A DNA stretch of 64,000 nt from JBGTGG01 sp964398945 (GTDB lineage Bacteria; Bacteroidota; Bacteroidia; Cytophagales; Cyclobacteriaceae), in assembly GCA_964398945.1 (NCBI GenBank), contig CAYNOT010000006.1:124001-188000 (forward strand). The letters run 5' to 3'. The notes beneath the pieces are model-generated. The model was not told the origin of the DNA and searched no databases. It saw only the letters and a program-made list of their open reading frames with translations. The first letter of the stretch is position 1. The number at the start of each line of letters is the position of its first letter. This document shows, piece by piece, positions 1 to 8,332 of the stretch. Both the position numbers and the translations under genes were made by a program.

Positions 1-1
1 T

Positions 2-682
2 GCCCGTGATTTTTTCCAGTGCCGCTGGCGAAACGAAAAACATCCCGCTTACATCTTTTGATTCCGGTTTGTCGACACTCAGTCGGCCCCCACTCAAATA
101 CCCTTTAAACTGAAGGGCCAATTCCTGAAATTCTTCATTGGTTTTTGTATTGCAAACCAAAATCAACTTCGCACCTTTTTCCCGCGCTAATTTTATTGCG
201 GGGTTGTTGTTGAGGCGCATGCCTTCTGCGAATATGGCAACTGCTTTGTCTTTTACATCAATGGTTGCAAAATCAGCTTCGGTTCCATTGCCCATAAAAA
301 CCAACGGAGCCGACAATTCCCCTTTACTGCTTCCTGATCCTAAAAAGATGGCTTCACCAAAATTGGAAAATTTGTTGGCAGCTGATTTTAAATAAATATC
401 GCCCGGTAGTTCTGTATACAAATTTACAGGTTGGTAATAATCACCTTTTACAGGGCCTTCCAATCCCAATTCTTCAAAGTGTGCTTTGATAAAAGCTGCT
501 GCCATTTTTTGTCCGCGCTTACCAGTTTCACGACCTTCCATCGCATCGGAAGCAAGGATTGATAAATCCGCTTTCAGGTCTTCTTGTGTAATCATGTTGC
601 CGTACTTCACGATTTCAGGATTCTGCGCAACGGCAACAATCCCAAAAAAGAGTCCGGCAATGAATAGTAAATTCTTCTTCAT
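2..682 (-). CDS. M28-family metallopeptidase, N-terminal part (cut by window edge)
   Basis: The minus-strand frame is open from an ATG at 682 to the left edge with no stop. The product begins MKKNLLFIAGLFFGIVAVAQ, a typical Sec signal peptide, followed by NPEIVKYGNMITQEDLKADLSILASDAMEGRETGKRG in short overlapping blocks. The LSILASDAMEGRETGKRGQ stretch is characteristic of secreted Bacteroidota M28 aminopeptidases, which carry a PA domain ahead of the zinc domain. The visible 227 residues cover the signal, the first peptidase segment and PA-like region; the metal ligands lie outside the window. Probably an exported aminopeptidase. It is divergent from gcvP. Confidence 0.75.
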   Translation of the reverse strand, partial: MKKNLLFIAGLFFGIVAVAQNPEIVKYGNMITQEDLKADLSILASDAMEGRETGKRGQKMAAAFIKAHFEELGLEGPVKGDYYQPVNLYTELPGDIYLKSAANKFSNFGEAIFLGSGSSKGELSAPLVFMGNGTEADFATIDVKDKAVAIFAEGMRLNNNPAIKLAREKGAKLILVCNTKTNEEFQELALQFKGYLSGGRLSVDKPESKDVSGMFFVSPAALEKITG

Positions 683-710
683 ACTGTAGTTTGATTAATA
701 ATTAAGCCTT

Positions 711-740
711 CAAATATAAGGGGTTACGGGCATGGAAAAA
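711..740 (-). promoter_or_regulatory. Bacteroidota-type promoter for the M28 peptidase
   Basis: Read on the minus strand, 718-711 is TATATTTG, an exact TAnnTTTG -7 box. A T-run at 740-736 sits about 18-19 nt upstream and could be the -33 element. It lies 28 nt before the ATG at 682. Confidence 0.5.
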
Positions 741-823
741 GTATAAAACGTTAAGGTTTGAACAGAAATTACAGGATCGGCTGATCTCTTCTATCACAGC
801 CTATGCAGGACAAAAATATATTT

Positions 824-831
824 TACATTTG
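824..831 (+). promoter_or_regulatory. -7 box ahead of gcvP
   Basis: TACATTTG matches TAnnTTTG. No convincing TTTG -33 element is visible at the right distance. It would leave a 5' leader of about 100 nt before gcvP; I looked for glycine riboswitch conserved cores in that leader and saw none. Confidence 0.4.
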
Positions 832-937
832 TGACGCCAAACCGCACCTACAGGCGACCGGTGTTGTTTAGCATGCGGTTGGTGTTGTCACCGATCAATT
901 CTAAACCTGGCAAAAACCTTGAAATTTTAAAGAATTC

Positions 938-3844
938 ATGCAAATCGATCCACAGTACTCCGAAAAATTTGAATCCCGTCACAACAGCCCCGATCAACAA
1001 CAAATCGAGGACATGCTCGCGCTGATAAAAGCAAAATCACTAGATGATTTGATCAGCGAAACCATACCCGCCAACATCCGGTTAAAAAAATCACTGACCC
1101 TTCCTGATGCGCAATCAGAATATGATTTCTTAAACACATTCAAAACGTTGATGTCGCAAAACAAAATTGCGAAATCATACATCGGAACAGGATATTATAA
1201 CTGTATCACGCCCGGAGTGATCTTACGGAATATTTTAGAAAACCCGGGATGGTACACTGCCTACACTCCCTACCAGGCCGAAATCGCACAAGGCAGGTTG
1301 GAAGCGTTGATCAATTTCCAAACGATGATCATCGACCTTACCGGAATGACCATCGCCAATGCTTCGTTGTTGGATGAAGGCACGGCCGCTGCGGAAGCGA
1401 TGAACATGTTGCACGGTTCGCGCAAAGGCGAAAAGAAAAATGCCAACAAGTTTTTTGTCGATCAATCGGTATTCCCACAAACATTGGACGTTTTAAAAAC
1501 ACGGGCTACGCCACTGGGCATTGAGTTGGTAATTGGCGATTTAAAAACGCAAGACATTACCGATCCGGAATTGTTTGGTATCTACATTCAAAACCCAAAC
1601 AACGATGGCGCTATTCACGATCATACTGATTTCATCACCGCTGCACATGAGAAAGAAGTCTTTGTCATTGTGGGTTCAGATTTAATGGGTTTGGTGCTGA
1701 TGAAATCACCGGGCGAGATGGGTGCCGATGTAGTGGTGGGAACCTCCCAACGTTTTGGTGTACCGATGGGCTTCGGTGGGCCACATGCCGGGTTCTTTGC
1801 TACCAAAGAAGAGTTTAAAAGATTAATGCCGGGAAGGATTATCGGAGCTTCACTTGATGCTTCCGGAAATCCAGGCTATCGCATGGCGTTGCAAACCCGT
1901 GAGCAACACATCCGCAGGGAGAAAGCAACTTCAAATATTTGTACAGCGCAAGTATTGCTTTCGGTAATGGCCGGAATGTATGCAGTCTATCACGGTCCGG
2001 AAGGATTGAAAAAAATTGCAGGAAGGATACATGGCTTGGCACAATTGCTTGAAAATGGATTGTCGGCACTTGGATTAAAGCAAGTAAACGAAAACTATTT
2101 CGACACCTTAAAAATTGAGGTAACAGATAAAAACAAGATTCGGGAAAAAGCTGAATCGTTAGGGATCAACTTCCGCTATTTTGAGGATAACCATATTGGT
2201 ATTGCATTGGATGAAACAACCAATATCAAATCATTGCAAGAAATATTAAGTGTTTTTTTAGAAGACAAGCATTCGAACTACAAAGGAGAGAACGGTCATG
2301 GTGTAACACTTGACTTAGGTGTTGCTGATCAGGTAAAACTATCAGCATCCTTAGTTCGAACTTCAAGTTTCTTAACGCACCCCATTTTCAACTCCAACCA
2401 TTCGGAGCATGAAATGTTGCGCTACATCAAAAAACTGGAGAACAAAGATTTATCGATGGTACACTCCATGATCTCATTGGGATCGTGTACGATGAAACTA
2501 AATGCCACCACCGAAATGATTCCGGTAACGTGGCCGGAACTTGGTGGTATACATCCATTCGCGCCTGCGGATCAAACCAAAGGATATCAGGGAATGATCA
2601 CCAACCTTGAAAACTGGTTGAAAGAAATTACAGGGTTCACAGGCGTATCCTTGCAACCCAACAGCGGTGCACAAGGTGAGTATGCCGGACTGATGGTGAT
2701 TCGCGCATATCATGAAAACAGAAATGAAGGACACCGTAATGTTGCCTTGATTCCAGCGTCCGCACACGGGACCAATCCTGCGAGTGCTGTCCTTGCCGGA
2801 ATGAATGTAGTGGTAGTAAAATCTGATGAGCATGGAAAAATCGATGTTGCAGATCTGAAAGGAAAAGCAGAACAATACAAAGACAAACTTTCGTGTTTGA
2901 TGGTGACCTATCCATCCACACACGGGGTGTTTGAAGAATCCATCATTGAAATTTGTGAAACCATTCATGCCAATGGCGGACTGGTATACATGGATGGCGC
3001 CAACATGAATGCACAGGTAGGATTAACATCGCCCGCAAACATTGGTGCCGATGTTTGCCACTTAAACCTTCACAAAACATTTTGTATCCCACACGGTGGT
3101 GGTGGCCCGGGCATGGGACCCATTTGTGTGAATGATAAACTCAAACCATTCTTACCCGGACATCCGCTCGTAAGAACTGGTGGAGAAAATGCAATCACCG
3201 CAGTATCGGCTGCACCGTGGGGAAGCGCCAGCATTCTTGCGATCTCGTACGCTTACATTGCCATGATGGGAAGTGAAGGCTTGACCAACGCAACCAAGCT
3301 TGCCATCCTCAATGCCAACTACGTAAAGGAAAGATTGAGCACCGCATACAAAATCCTATACACCGGTGCGAACGGAAGATGTGCACACGAAATGATTGTG
3401 GATTGTAGAGAATTTAAAAAATTCGGTGTCGAAGTTGTTGACATCGCAAAGCGTCTGATGGATTACGGATTTCACGCACCTACTGTTTCTTTCCCGGTGG
3501 CAGGCACGTTGATGATCGAGCCAACCGAAAGCGAAACCAAAGATGAGCTTGATCGCTTTTGTGAGGCCTTGCTTGAAATCAGAAATGAAATCAGAGAAGT
3601 GGAAAACGGAATCGCTGACAAAGAAGATAACGTGTTGAAAAATGCGCCCCATACTGCATCTGTTATTACTGCTGACGTATGGGAACATGCCTACTCGCGT
3701 CAACGGGCAGCCTATCCACTGCCGTATGTTAAAAATGCAAAATTCTGGCCTACTGTTTCCAGGATTGATGATGCGTATGGCGACAGAAATCTAATCTGTA
3801 GCTGTTTACCGATTGAAGCCTTCACAGAAGAAACCGTATCGTGA
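938..3844 (+). CDS. gcvP: Glycine dehydrogenase (decarboxylating), P-protein of the glycine cleavage system
   Basis: 968 residues, the usual length of the fused homodimeric P-protein. It decarboxylates glycine with pyridoxal phosphate and passes the aminomethyl group to the lipoyl H-protein. The N-terminal half carries AYTPYQAEIAQGRLEALINFQ and FGGPHAGFFA; the C-terminal half carries SLGSCTMKLN, and the PLP-binding lysine lies in HLNLHKTFCIPHGGGGPG at about residue 713. The start MQIDPQYSEKFESRH fits family N-termini; there is no strong ribosome site. No gcvT or gcvH is in the window. The gene overlaps the next by 4 nt (GTGA), so the two are probably co-translated. Confidence 0.97.
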   Translation: MQIDPQYSEKFESRHNSPDQQQIEDMLALIKAKSLDDLISETIPANIRLKKSLTLPDAQSEYDFLNTFKTLMSQNKIAKSYIGTGYYNCITPGVILRNILENPGWYTAYTPYQAEIAQGRLEALINFQTMIIDLTGMTIANASLLDEGTAAAEAMNMLHGSRKGEKKNANKFFVDQSVFPQTLDVLKTRATPLGIELVIGDLKTQDITDPELFGIYIQNPNNDGAIHDHTDFITAAHEKEVFVIVGSDLMGLVLMKSPGEMGADVVVGTSQRFGVPMGFGGPHAGFFATKEEFKRLMPGRIIGASLDASGNPGYRMALQTREQHIRREKATSNICTAQVLLSVMAGMYAVYHGPEGLKKIAGRIHGLAQLLENGLSALGLKQVNENYFDTLKIEVTDKNKIREKAESLGINFRYFEDNHIGIALDETTNIKSLQEILSVFLEDKHSNYKGENGHGVTLDLGVADQVKLSASLVRTSSFLTHPIFNSNHSEHEMLRYIKKLENKDLSMVHSMISLGSCTMKLNATTEMIPVTWPELGGIHPFAPADQTKGYQGMITNLENWLKEITGFTGVSLQPNSGAQGEYAGLMVIRAYHENRNEGHRNVALIPASAHGTNPASAVLAGMNVVVVKSDEHGKIDVADLKGKAEQYKDKLSCLMVTYPSTHGVFEESIIEICETIHANGGLVYMDGANMNAQVGLTSPANIGADVCHLNLHKTFCIPHGGGGPGMGPICVNDKLKPFLPGHPLVRTGGENAITAVSAAPWGSASILAISYAYIAMMGSEGLTNATKLAILNANYVKERLSTAYKILYTGANGRCAHEMIVDCREFKKFGVEVVDIAKRLMDYGFHAPTVSFPVAGTLMIEPTESETKDELDRFCEALLEIRNEIREVENGIADKEDNVLKNAPHTASVITADVWEHAYSRQRAAYPLPYVKNAKFWPTVSRIDDAYGDRNLICSCLPIEAFTEETVS

Positions 3845-4308
3845 CAAGATTCTTGTTAACAACAGGGTGTTGTTTTTTGATTGTGCTTGGAAGTCAGGCA
3901 CAATCAAAAAACAAGTATTCCGGATTTCCATCGCTGATCTGGCCGAAGCTGTACGACATTTCCTTTGTCAAAGGCACGGACAAACTTGGAGAATTTGACA
4001 AACCCGTATTTAGCACTGCCACTAAATCGTTGGCCGGAAAATCAGTAACCTTACCGGGATATATGGTTCCGTTTACCGAAGGGATAAAAGGGAACCATTT
4101 TATTCTCACATCACTTCCGTTGAATGCGTGTTTCTTTTGTGGCGTTGGTGGCCCTGAAACAGTGGTGGAAGTTTTTCTTAAAAAAGATATTACCTACACA
4201 GAACGCCCCGTTGAAATCCAAGGTATATTAAAACTCAACGACAAAAATCCCGACCAGATGATTTATGTTCTGGAGAATGCGGAGTTTCTCGGAGAACTGG
4301 AGTATTGA
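3841..4308 (+). CDS. Secreted DUF3299-like protein
   Basis: 155 residues from a GTG start that overlaps the gcvP stop. A signal peptide (TRFLLTTGCCFLIVLGSQAQ) is followed by a compact domain with KSVTLPGYMVPF, HFILTSLPLNACFFCGVGGPE and a C-terminal strand region. The CFFC-GxGGPE segment resembles small exported DUF3299-like proteins of Bacteroidota, whose function is unknown; the paired cysteines might bind metal, which is inference. Coupled to gcvP by position only. Confidence 0.6.
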   Translation: MTRFLLTTGCCFLIVLGSQAQSKNKYSGFPSLIWPKLYDISFVKGTDKLGEFDKPVFSTATKSLAGKSVTLPGYMVPFTEGIKGNHFILTSLPLNACFFCGVGGPETVVEVFLKKDITYTERPVEIQGILKLNDKNPDQMIYVLENAEFLGELEY

Positions 4309-4573
4309 TTTGAAGATTAGTTGATTAGTTGATTTGTAAATTTGATAATGTGTTAATGTGAATAAATTTGATTGAATATATTCCAGTATTGTCCTTCATT
4401 AATGAAAATAAGAACACCATATAAAATTGGAATCGGAATTTTAGCAACAACGGAACAGCGCACCCTACTAAATTAACTCATTCTCAAATCAACCAATTCC
4501 CAAATTAACCCATCCTCAAATCAGAACAATTCCCTAATTTGCAATCAACTCATCCTCACATTAACACATTGGT
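4309..4573. repeat. AT-rich word-repeat spacer with a long inverted repeat
   Basis: No gene is seen. The left part repeats TTGATTAG/TTGATTTG words, and the right part (4460-4570) repeats the complementary CAAATCAAC/CAAATTAACC words. The clearest arms are AATGTGTTAATGTGA at 4347-4361 and its exact complement at 4556-4570. The right arm ends 3 nt before the TTG start of the next gene. Confidence 0.6.
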
Positions 4574-5383
4574 TTGACCGAATTTATTCTATTATTGTTG
4601 GCAGGACTTATAAGCGGTCTTTTGGCAGGACTTACGGGAATTGGCACGGGCATCATTATGTTGACAGTGATCCCCTTTGCGTTGCGCGCCAATAATATTC
4701 CCGAAGCATATTTTGTAAGCCTTACGATCGCGAATACCGTTTTCGCCACCATGATGTCGTCACTCGTCAATGTGGTTAGCTCTATTCGCCCACAAGGGTT
4801 TTATAAGAAAGAAACGATTTGGATCAGCTTATCCGCGATGGCCGTTGCTTTTATCGCGTTCGAAACGATTGTAAAAAGTCCGTACTATTCCAAACCACTT
4901 TTCAATACCATCATCATTATTTACCTCATTGCCATTGTGGTTCAGGTGTTTAGAAAACTGAAACTTTCAAATGTATTGGCAGAAAAAATCACGAAAGGAA
5001 AAATGATTGTGACCGGAACGGCCGCAGGTTTGGTGGCCGCACTAACAGGCCTCGGTGGGGGCACAGTGATCGTTCCGTTGCTAAACCTTTGGATGCGGAT
5101 TGATATCAAGAAAGCAAAAACAATTTCTTTCGCGATCATTTTTGCAATCTCATTATTGCTATCGATCAATAATATTTTTCTCGAACCCGCTTCCGGAATA
5201 GAAGGGACAGTTGGTTTAATCCTCCTTCCGGTGATTATCCCGTTGGGGATCGGGGTGGTAATCGGATCACCATTGGGTGTTTTTCTTGGGGAAAAACTCT
5301 CTTCAAAAAGTATTACCATTATTTTTTTGGTAATGACAACCATAGTTATTCTGGAAAAAATATTGGGTATGTTCTTTATTTAG
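4574..5383 (+). CDS. Sulfite exporter TauE/SafE-family permease
   Basis: 269 residues, almost entirely hydrophobic, with about eight membrane segments. The two halves show the repeated TauE/SafE pattern: GLLAGLTGIGTGIIMLTVIPF near residue 16 and GLVAALTGLGGGTVIVPLLNL near residue 155. Members move small anions such as sulfite, sulfonates or organic acids across the inner membrane; the substrate here is not predictable. The start is TTG at 4574, since no ATG gives a complete first helix. Confidence 0.85.
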   Translation: MTEFILLLLAGLISGLLAGLTGIGTGIIMLTVIPFALRANNIPEAYFVSLTIANTVFATMMSSLVNVVSSIRPQGFYKKETIWISLSAMAVAFIAFETIVKSPYYSKPLFNTIIIIYLIAIVVQVFRKLKLSNVLAEKITKGKMIVTGTAAGLVAALTGLGGGTVIVPLLNLWMRIDIKKAKTISFAIIFAISLLLSINNIFLEPASGIEGTVGLILLPVIIPLGIGVVIGSPLGVFLGEKLSSKSITIIFLVMTTIVILEKILGMFFI

Positions 5384-5398
5384 GGAAACCGAAATCGT

Positions 5399-5406
5399 TA
5401 TCTTTG
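5399..5406 (+). promoter_or_regulatory. -7 box of the toxin-antitoxin operon
   Basis: TATCTTTG matches TAnnTTTG 13 nt before the antitoxin ATG at 5420, giving a very short leader. Confidence 0.45.
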
Positions 5407-5419
5407 ATAACCAATTTTC

Positions 5420-5680
5420 ATGGGTATGGATATTCAAGCAGAGAAATTACAATTGATCAAGTGGCTTGCTGGCCTTACCGATACCGCTATCATTAAAGAA
5501 ATCAAAACCTTGAAGAATACTTCAAATAAAAGTCTATTCAGTCAGTATACAGAGCAAGATTTAGTTGATCGTGCAAAATCCTCCATGAGGGATATAGAAG
5601 CAGGAAGAACAACACCGTTGAATAAATTCAAAAAAGAAATCAAAGCCTGGAAACAATCGAAAAATATAAAGTTGAAGTAA
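5420..5680 (+). CDS. Antitoxin-like protein of a RelE/ParE pair
   Basis: 85 residues, starting MGMDIQAEKLQLIKWLAG (ATG at 5426 is an alternative). A helical N-terminus is followed by LVDRAKSSMRDIEAGRTTPL, an acidic/helical segment common in small Bacteroidota antitoxins that sit before RelE/ParE toxins. The basic tail (KQSKNIKLK) overlaps the start region of the toxin frame. It would bind and silence the toxin and probably repress its own promoter; both are inferred from context. Confidence 0.7.
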   Translation: MGMDIQAEKLQLIKWLAGLTDTAIIKEIKTLKNTSNKSLFSQYTEQDLVDRAKSSMRDIEAGRTTPLNKFKKEIKAWKQSKNIKLK

Positions 5681-5712
5681 CCGAACAGGCTAAACTCCAT
5701 TACTTTGAAGTA

Positions 5713-6009
5713 TTGGAATATTTTTATGCTTACGCTTCGGAAGAAAGTGCATCAAAAAAAGCAGAAGAACTTGACAAAATAGTAGAATCGCTAAAAACAC
5801 TCCCCGAAAGGGGAAGTATTGAAATCACGCTTCAACACCTAAAAAAGAAACACCGTTATCTCCTTTTTAATAGCACGTCAAGAAACACGGTAAAAATTAT
5901 TTATTTCGTTGACAAACGAAAGAATGTTGTTTATGTAACTGACTTCTTCCCAACACAAATGGATAAGGATAAAGTCCGAAATCGCAATACCCAGGCATTC
6001 TTGCTTTAA
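5713..6009 (+). CDS. RelE/ParE-family toxin (N-terminus unclear)
   Basis: 98 residues from the first usual start, a TTG at 5713. The body matches RelE/ParE: a long helix pair (ASKKAEELDKIVESLKTLPERG), then HRYLLFNSTSRNTVKIIYFVDKRKNVVYVTDFFPT strands ending in a basic tail. The expected first strand and helix (KYKVEVTEQAKLHYFEVLEY) are encoded in the same frame from about 5662, but no ATG, GTG or TTG precedes them before the stop at 5623-5625. A near-cognate start (CTG 5647, ATC 5656), a frameshift from the overlapping antitoxin, or decay could explain this. RelE members cut mRNA and ParE members inhibit gyrase; which applies is unknown. Confidence 0.65.
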   Translation: MEYFYAYASEESASKKAEELDKIVESLKTLPERGSIEITLQHLKKKHRYLLFNSTSRNTVKIIYFVDKRKNVVYVTDFFPTQMDKDKVRNRNTQAFLL

Positions 6010-6107
6010 AGAAGTTCGTTCTTTTCCCGAAATCTTTTAAATACTTACAACAAACGTTTGAAATGCGATAATATTGAGAGAGTTTTGTACTTGAATCCAA
6101 ACATACT

Positions 6108-7016
6108 ATGTCTTTCTTATTCGGTTCATTTGAAGGTTGGAAAAAGTACAGCGAAGAAAAAAAACTTTCGCTGCACGAAGTGGTCATTGAATATGAAATA
6201 CAACAAAAAAACCGCGACCGCGAAACCATTAACGCAGGTTTGATGAACGCGTGGCAAGTGATGAAAGAGGCGGTGCATACCGGATTGGAAGAAGACATGA
6301 CATCCCGTTCGGGCATGATCAACAATGGCGCTAAGAAAGTATACCGCTATCCGAAAGCTGTTCTATCAAAAGAATTTCAAAATCTAATTTCACGTGCACT
6401 GGCTGCCAAAGAAGTGAACTCGTGCATGGGACGCGTGGTGGCTGCACCAACTGCTGGCGCCAGTGGCATTATGCCGGGCGTACTTTTTACGCTTCAAGAA
6501 ATCCACGACATCAAAGATGAAAAAATAATTGAAGCGATGTTGCTGGCTGCCGGTATTGCATTGATCATGGAACAAAAAGCTTCGATCTCCGGAGCCGTGG
6601 GTGGTTGCCAGGCAGAAACCGGTACCGCAGCAGCAATGGGCTCCGGTGCAATTGTATATTGCCTGGGTGGCGATACAGATATGATTTTTAATGCCGTTGC
6701 CATCACCATTCAATGCATGTTGGGATTGGTGTGTGACCCGGTTGCCGGACTTGTTGAAGTACCGTGTGTAGTACGAAATGCCAGTGCCGCAGCCATCGCC
6801 AACAGTTCTGCACAAATTGCATTGGCCGATGTAAGCAGTGTGATTCCCGTTGATGAAGTAGTGGAAGCAATGGGCGAAGTGGGCGCGAGCATGGAAACCC
6901 GCTATAAAGAAACCGCCCTTGGCGGATTAGCCGCTACACCAACAGCGCAAAAAATTTCAAAGCGTGTGTTGATCCATGATATTGAGATTTTGCCCGATGA
7001 AAAGAAGGGTGAGTAA
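6108..7016 (+). CDS. sdaAA: L-serine ammonia-lyase, iron-sulfur-dependent, alpha subunit
   Basis: 302 residues, matching the alpha (catalytic) domain of the [4Fe-4S] L-serine dehydratase, which converts L-serine to pyruvate and ammonia. Visible family blocks are AAPTAGASGIMPGVL, KASISGAVGGCQAETGTAAAM and QCMLGLVCDPVAGLVEVPCVVRNA, which hold the cluster cysteines. The beta domain is not fused and no beta-subunit gene is in the window, so it must be encoded elsewhere. Start ATG at 6108. Confidence 0.93.
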   Translation: MSFLFGSFEGWKKYSEEKKLSLHEVVIEYEIQQKNRDRETINAGLMNAWQVMKEAVHTGLEEDMTSRSGMINNGAKKVYRYPKAVLSKEFQNLISRALAAKEVNSCMGRVVAAPTAGASGIMPGVLFTLQEIHDIKDEKIIEAMLLAAGIALIMEQKASISGAVGGCQAETGTAAAMGSGAIVYCLGGDTDMIFNAVAITIQCMLGLVCDPVAGLVEVPCVVRNASAAAIANSSAQIALADVSSVIPVDEVVEAMGEVGASMETRYKETALGGLAATPTAQKISKRVLIHDIEILPDEKKGE

Positions 7017-7074
7017 ATTTGCTGATGAGTTGATTTGCTGATTACTAATGATCGGGAGCTGAATTAAAATCCGT

Positions 7075-7105
7075 GCGTCATTCAGAGCGTCAGCGAAGAA
7101 TCTTT
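7075..7105. repeat. Intergenic repeat remnant (CGTCATT..GAGCG..AGCGAAG type)
   Basis: GCGTCATTCAGAGCG followed by TCAGCGAAGAATCT shares a skeleton with a segment inside the MITE-like element near 27405-27433 (CGTCATTGCGAGCG, then TAGCGAAGCAATCC). The surrounding 127-nt spacer also contains TGATTTGCTGATT words and no gene. Confidence 0.4.
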
Positions 7106-7143
7106 CCGTAAAGTTATTAAGAATGCACCTTTTTCCCGGGCTT

Positions 7144-7602
7144 TCACAACACCACCTCCGGCAACGCCTTCGGTCCACCAAAAAAATAGATTACAACCGA
7201 AATCACCACCGCCCAAAAAGCTGCACTTAAAAACATCGAAATAATAATTTTATCCTTGGGCGTACCAAAACTTACCGCAATCAGGGTGGCACCCGGAGGA
7301 GTAAACAACATCGGCATCAATGCGGCCACACCAATCAACCCATACTTTCTCCAAAAGGTAATCACCTTCCTGTTTTTGCTTGAGAATTTTTTCTTGTTCT
7401 TCGTAAACCGGTTCAAAATTTTCGCCCGAATCCAATCCCCAAAAAAAGTGAGAAGCAAAACAGTGGTCATTGAGCCCGCAACGGTAGTCAGGATAGTAGT
7501 AAACAAATTCAAGCCCGATGCATAGCCGGTAATCGGCCCAAGAAAAAACTTGAACATTGACCAAAAATAAACCGCGGCTATTTTTAAAACCTCCACCCAC
7601 AT
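7144..7602 (-). CDS. Small integral membrane protein, possibly small multidrug export-like
   Basis: 152 residues with about four membrane helices: one near 8-25, one near 30-55, one near 85-110 and one near 120-145, with a basic cytoplasmic loop (KILNRFTKNKKKFSSKNRK) between the second and third. The LMPMLFTPPGATLIAVSFG stretch resembles the small multidrug export/DUF family in Bacteroidota, but I cannot confirm the family. It ends up 12 nt downstream of upp on the same strand, so it may be the second gene of a upp operon. Confidence 0.6.
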   Translation of the reverse strand: MWVEVLKIAAVYFWSMFKFFLGPITGYASGLNLFTTILTTVAGSMTTVLLLTFFGDWIRAKILNRFTKNKKKFSSKNRKVITFWRKYGLIGVAALMPMLFTPPGATLIAVSFGTPKDKIIISMFLSAAFWAVVISVVIYFFGGPKALPEVVL

Positions 7603-7614
7603 ACTTCAACCGAA

Positions 7615-8256
7615 TTACTTTGCACCATAAGACAAATCCCCTGCATCCCCGAGGCCGGGCACAATATAGAAATTTGAATTGAGTGTTTCATCTTCCGCAC
7701 ACACCCAAACGGAATAGGGAAGCTTTATATTTTCTTTAATATAGTTTAGTCCCGCAGGCGCTGAAACTACACTCGCAATGTGTAAATGACGGGGTGTGCC
7801 TTTTGTTAGCAATGCCGAAAGTGCTTTCACCAACGATCTTCCGGTGGCCAACATGGGGTCAATTAAAATAACATCCCTTCCTTCTAATGAGGGGCAGGCA
7901 ACATAATCAAGTTGAACAGAAATTTCTCCTTCCTCTTTTCTGTAAGCACCAACAAAACCATTATCGGCACGATCAAAAAAATTCAGAAACCCCTGATGAA
8001 ACGGCAACCCCGCACGCAGGATAGTAATGAGCACGGGTTGCGATTTCAGGGTATTAATGGAAGCTGACCCAAGCGAAGTAGTAACGGTCTCATTTTTATA
8101 GTGCAACTGTTTCGAAACCTCGTATGCCATAATTTCACCAAGCCGTTCCAGGTTTTTACGAAAACGCATCCGGTCCTTTTGAATCCCCCTGTCCCGCAAC
8201 TCGTGCATAAATTGATTGCCGACAGAATTTGTATTGCTGAGGTTGAACAGGGTCAT
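7615..8256 (-). CDS. upp: Uracil phosphoribosyltransferase
   Basis: 213 residues. It salvages uracil with PRPP to give UMP. The PRPP loop is DPMLATGRSLVKAL, the flexible region TILRAGLPFHQGF is intact, and the C-terminus has the uracil-binding PGLGDAGDLSYG. Length and motifs match the Upp family. Divergent from the M42 aminopeptidase gene. Confidence 0.95.
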   Translation of the reverse strand: MTLFNLSNTNSVGNQFMHELRDRGIQKDRMRFRKNLERLGEIMAYEVSKQLHYKNETVTTSLGSASINTLKSQPVLITILRAGLPFHQGFLNFFDRADNGFVGAYRKEEGEISVQLDYVACPSLEGRDVILIDPMLATGRSLVKALSALLTKGTPRHLHIASVVSAPAGLNYIKENIKLPYSVWVCAEDETLNSNFYIVPGLGDAGDLSYGAK

Positions 8257-8332
8257 TTTGATTCTTATTTATGCAATTGCACTCAAGTTGTATAAAGAAT
8301 TCCTATTTTTCAAACACAATAGAAACAGCGCG

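Noticed and set aside
840..937. Possible glycine riboswitch ahead of gcvP
   Set aside because: The leader lacks the conserved purine-rich cores and paired aptamer layout.
2498..2968. 156-residue minus-strand frame inside gcvP
   Set aside because: Shadow frame of a strongly conserved gene with no supporting motif.
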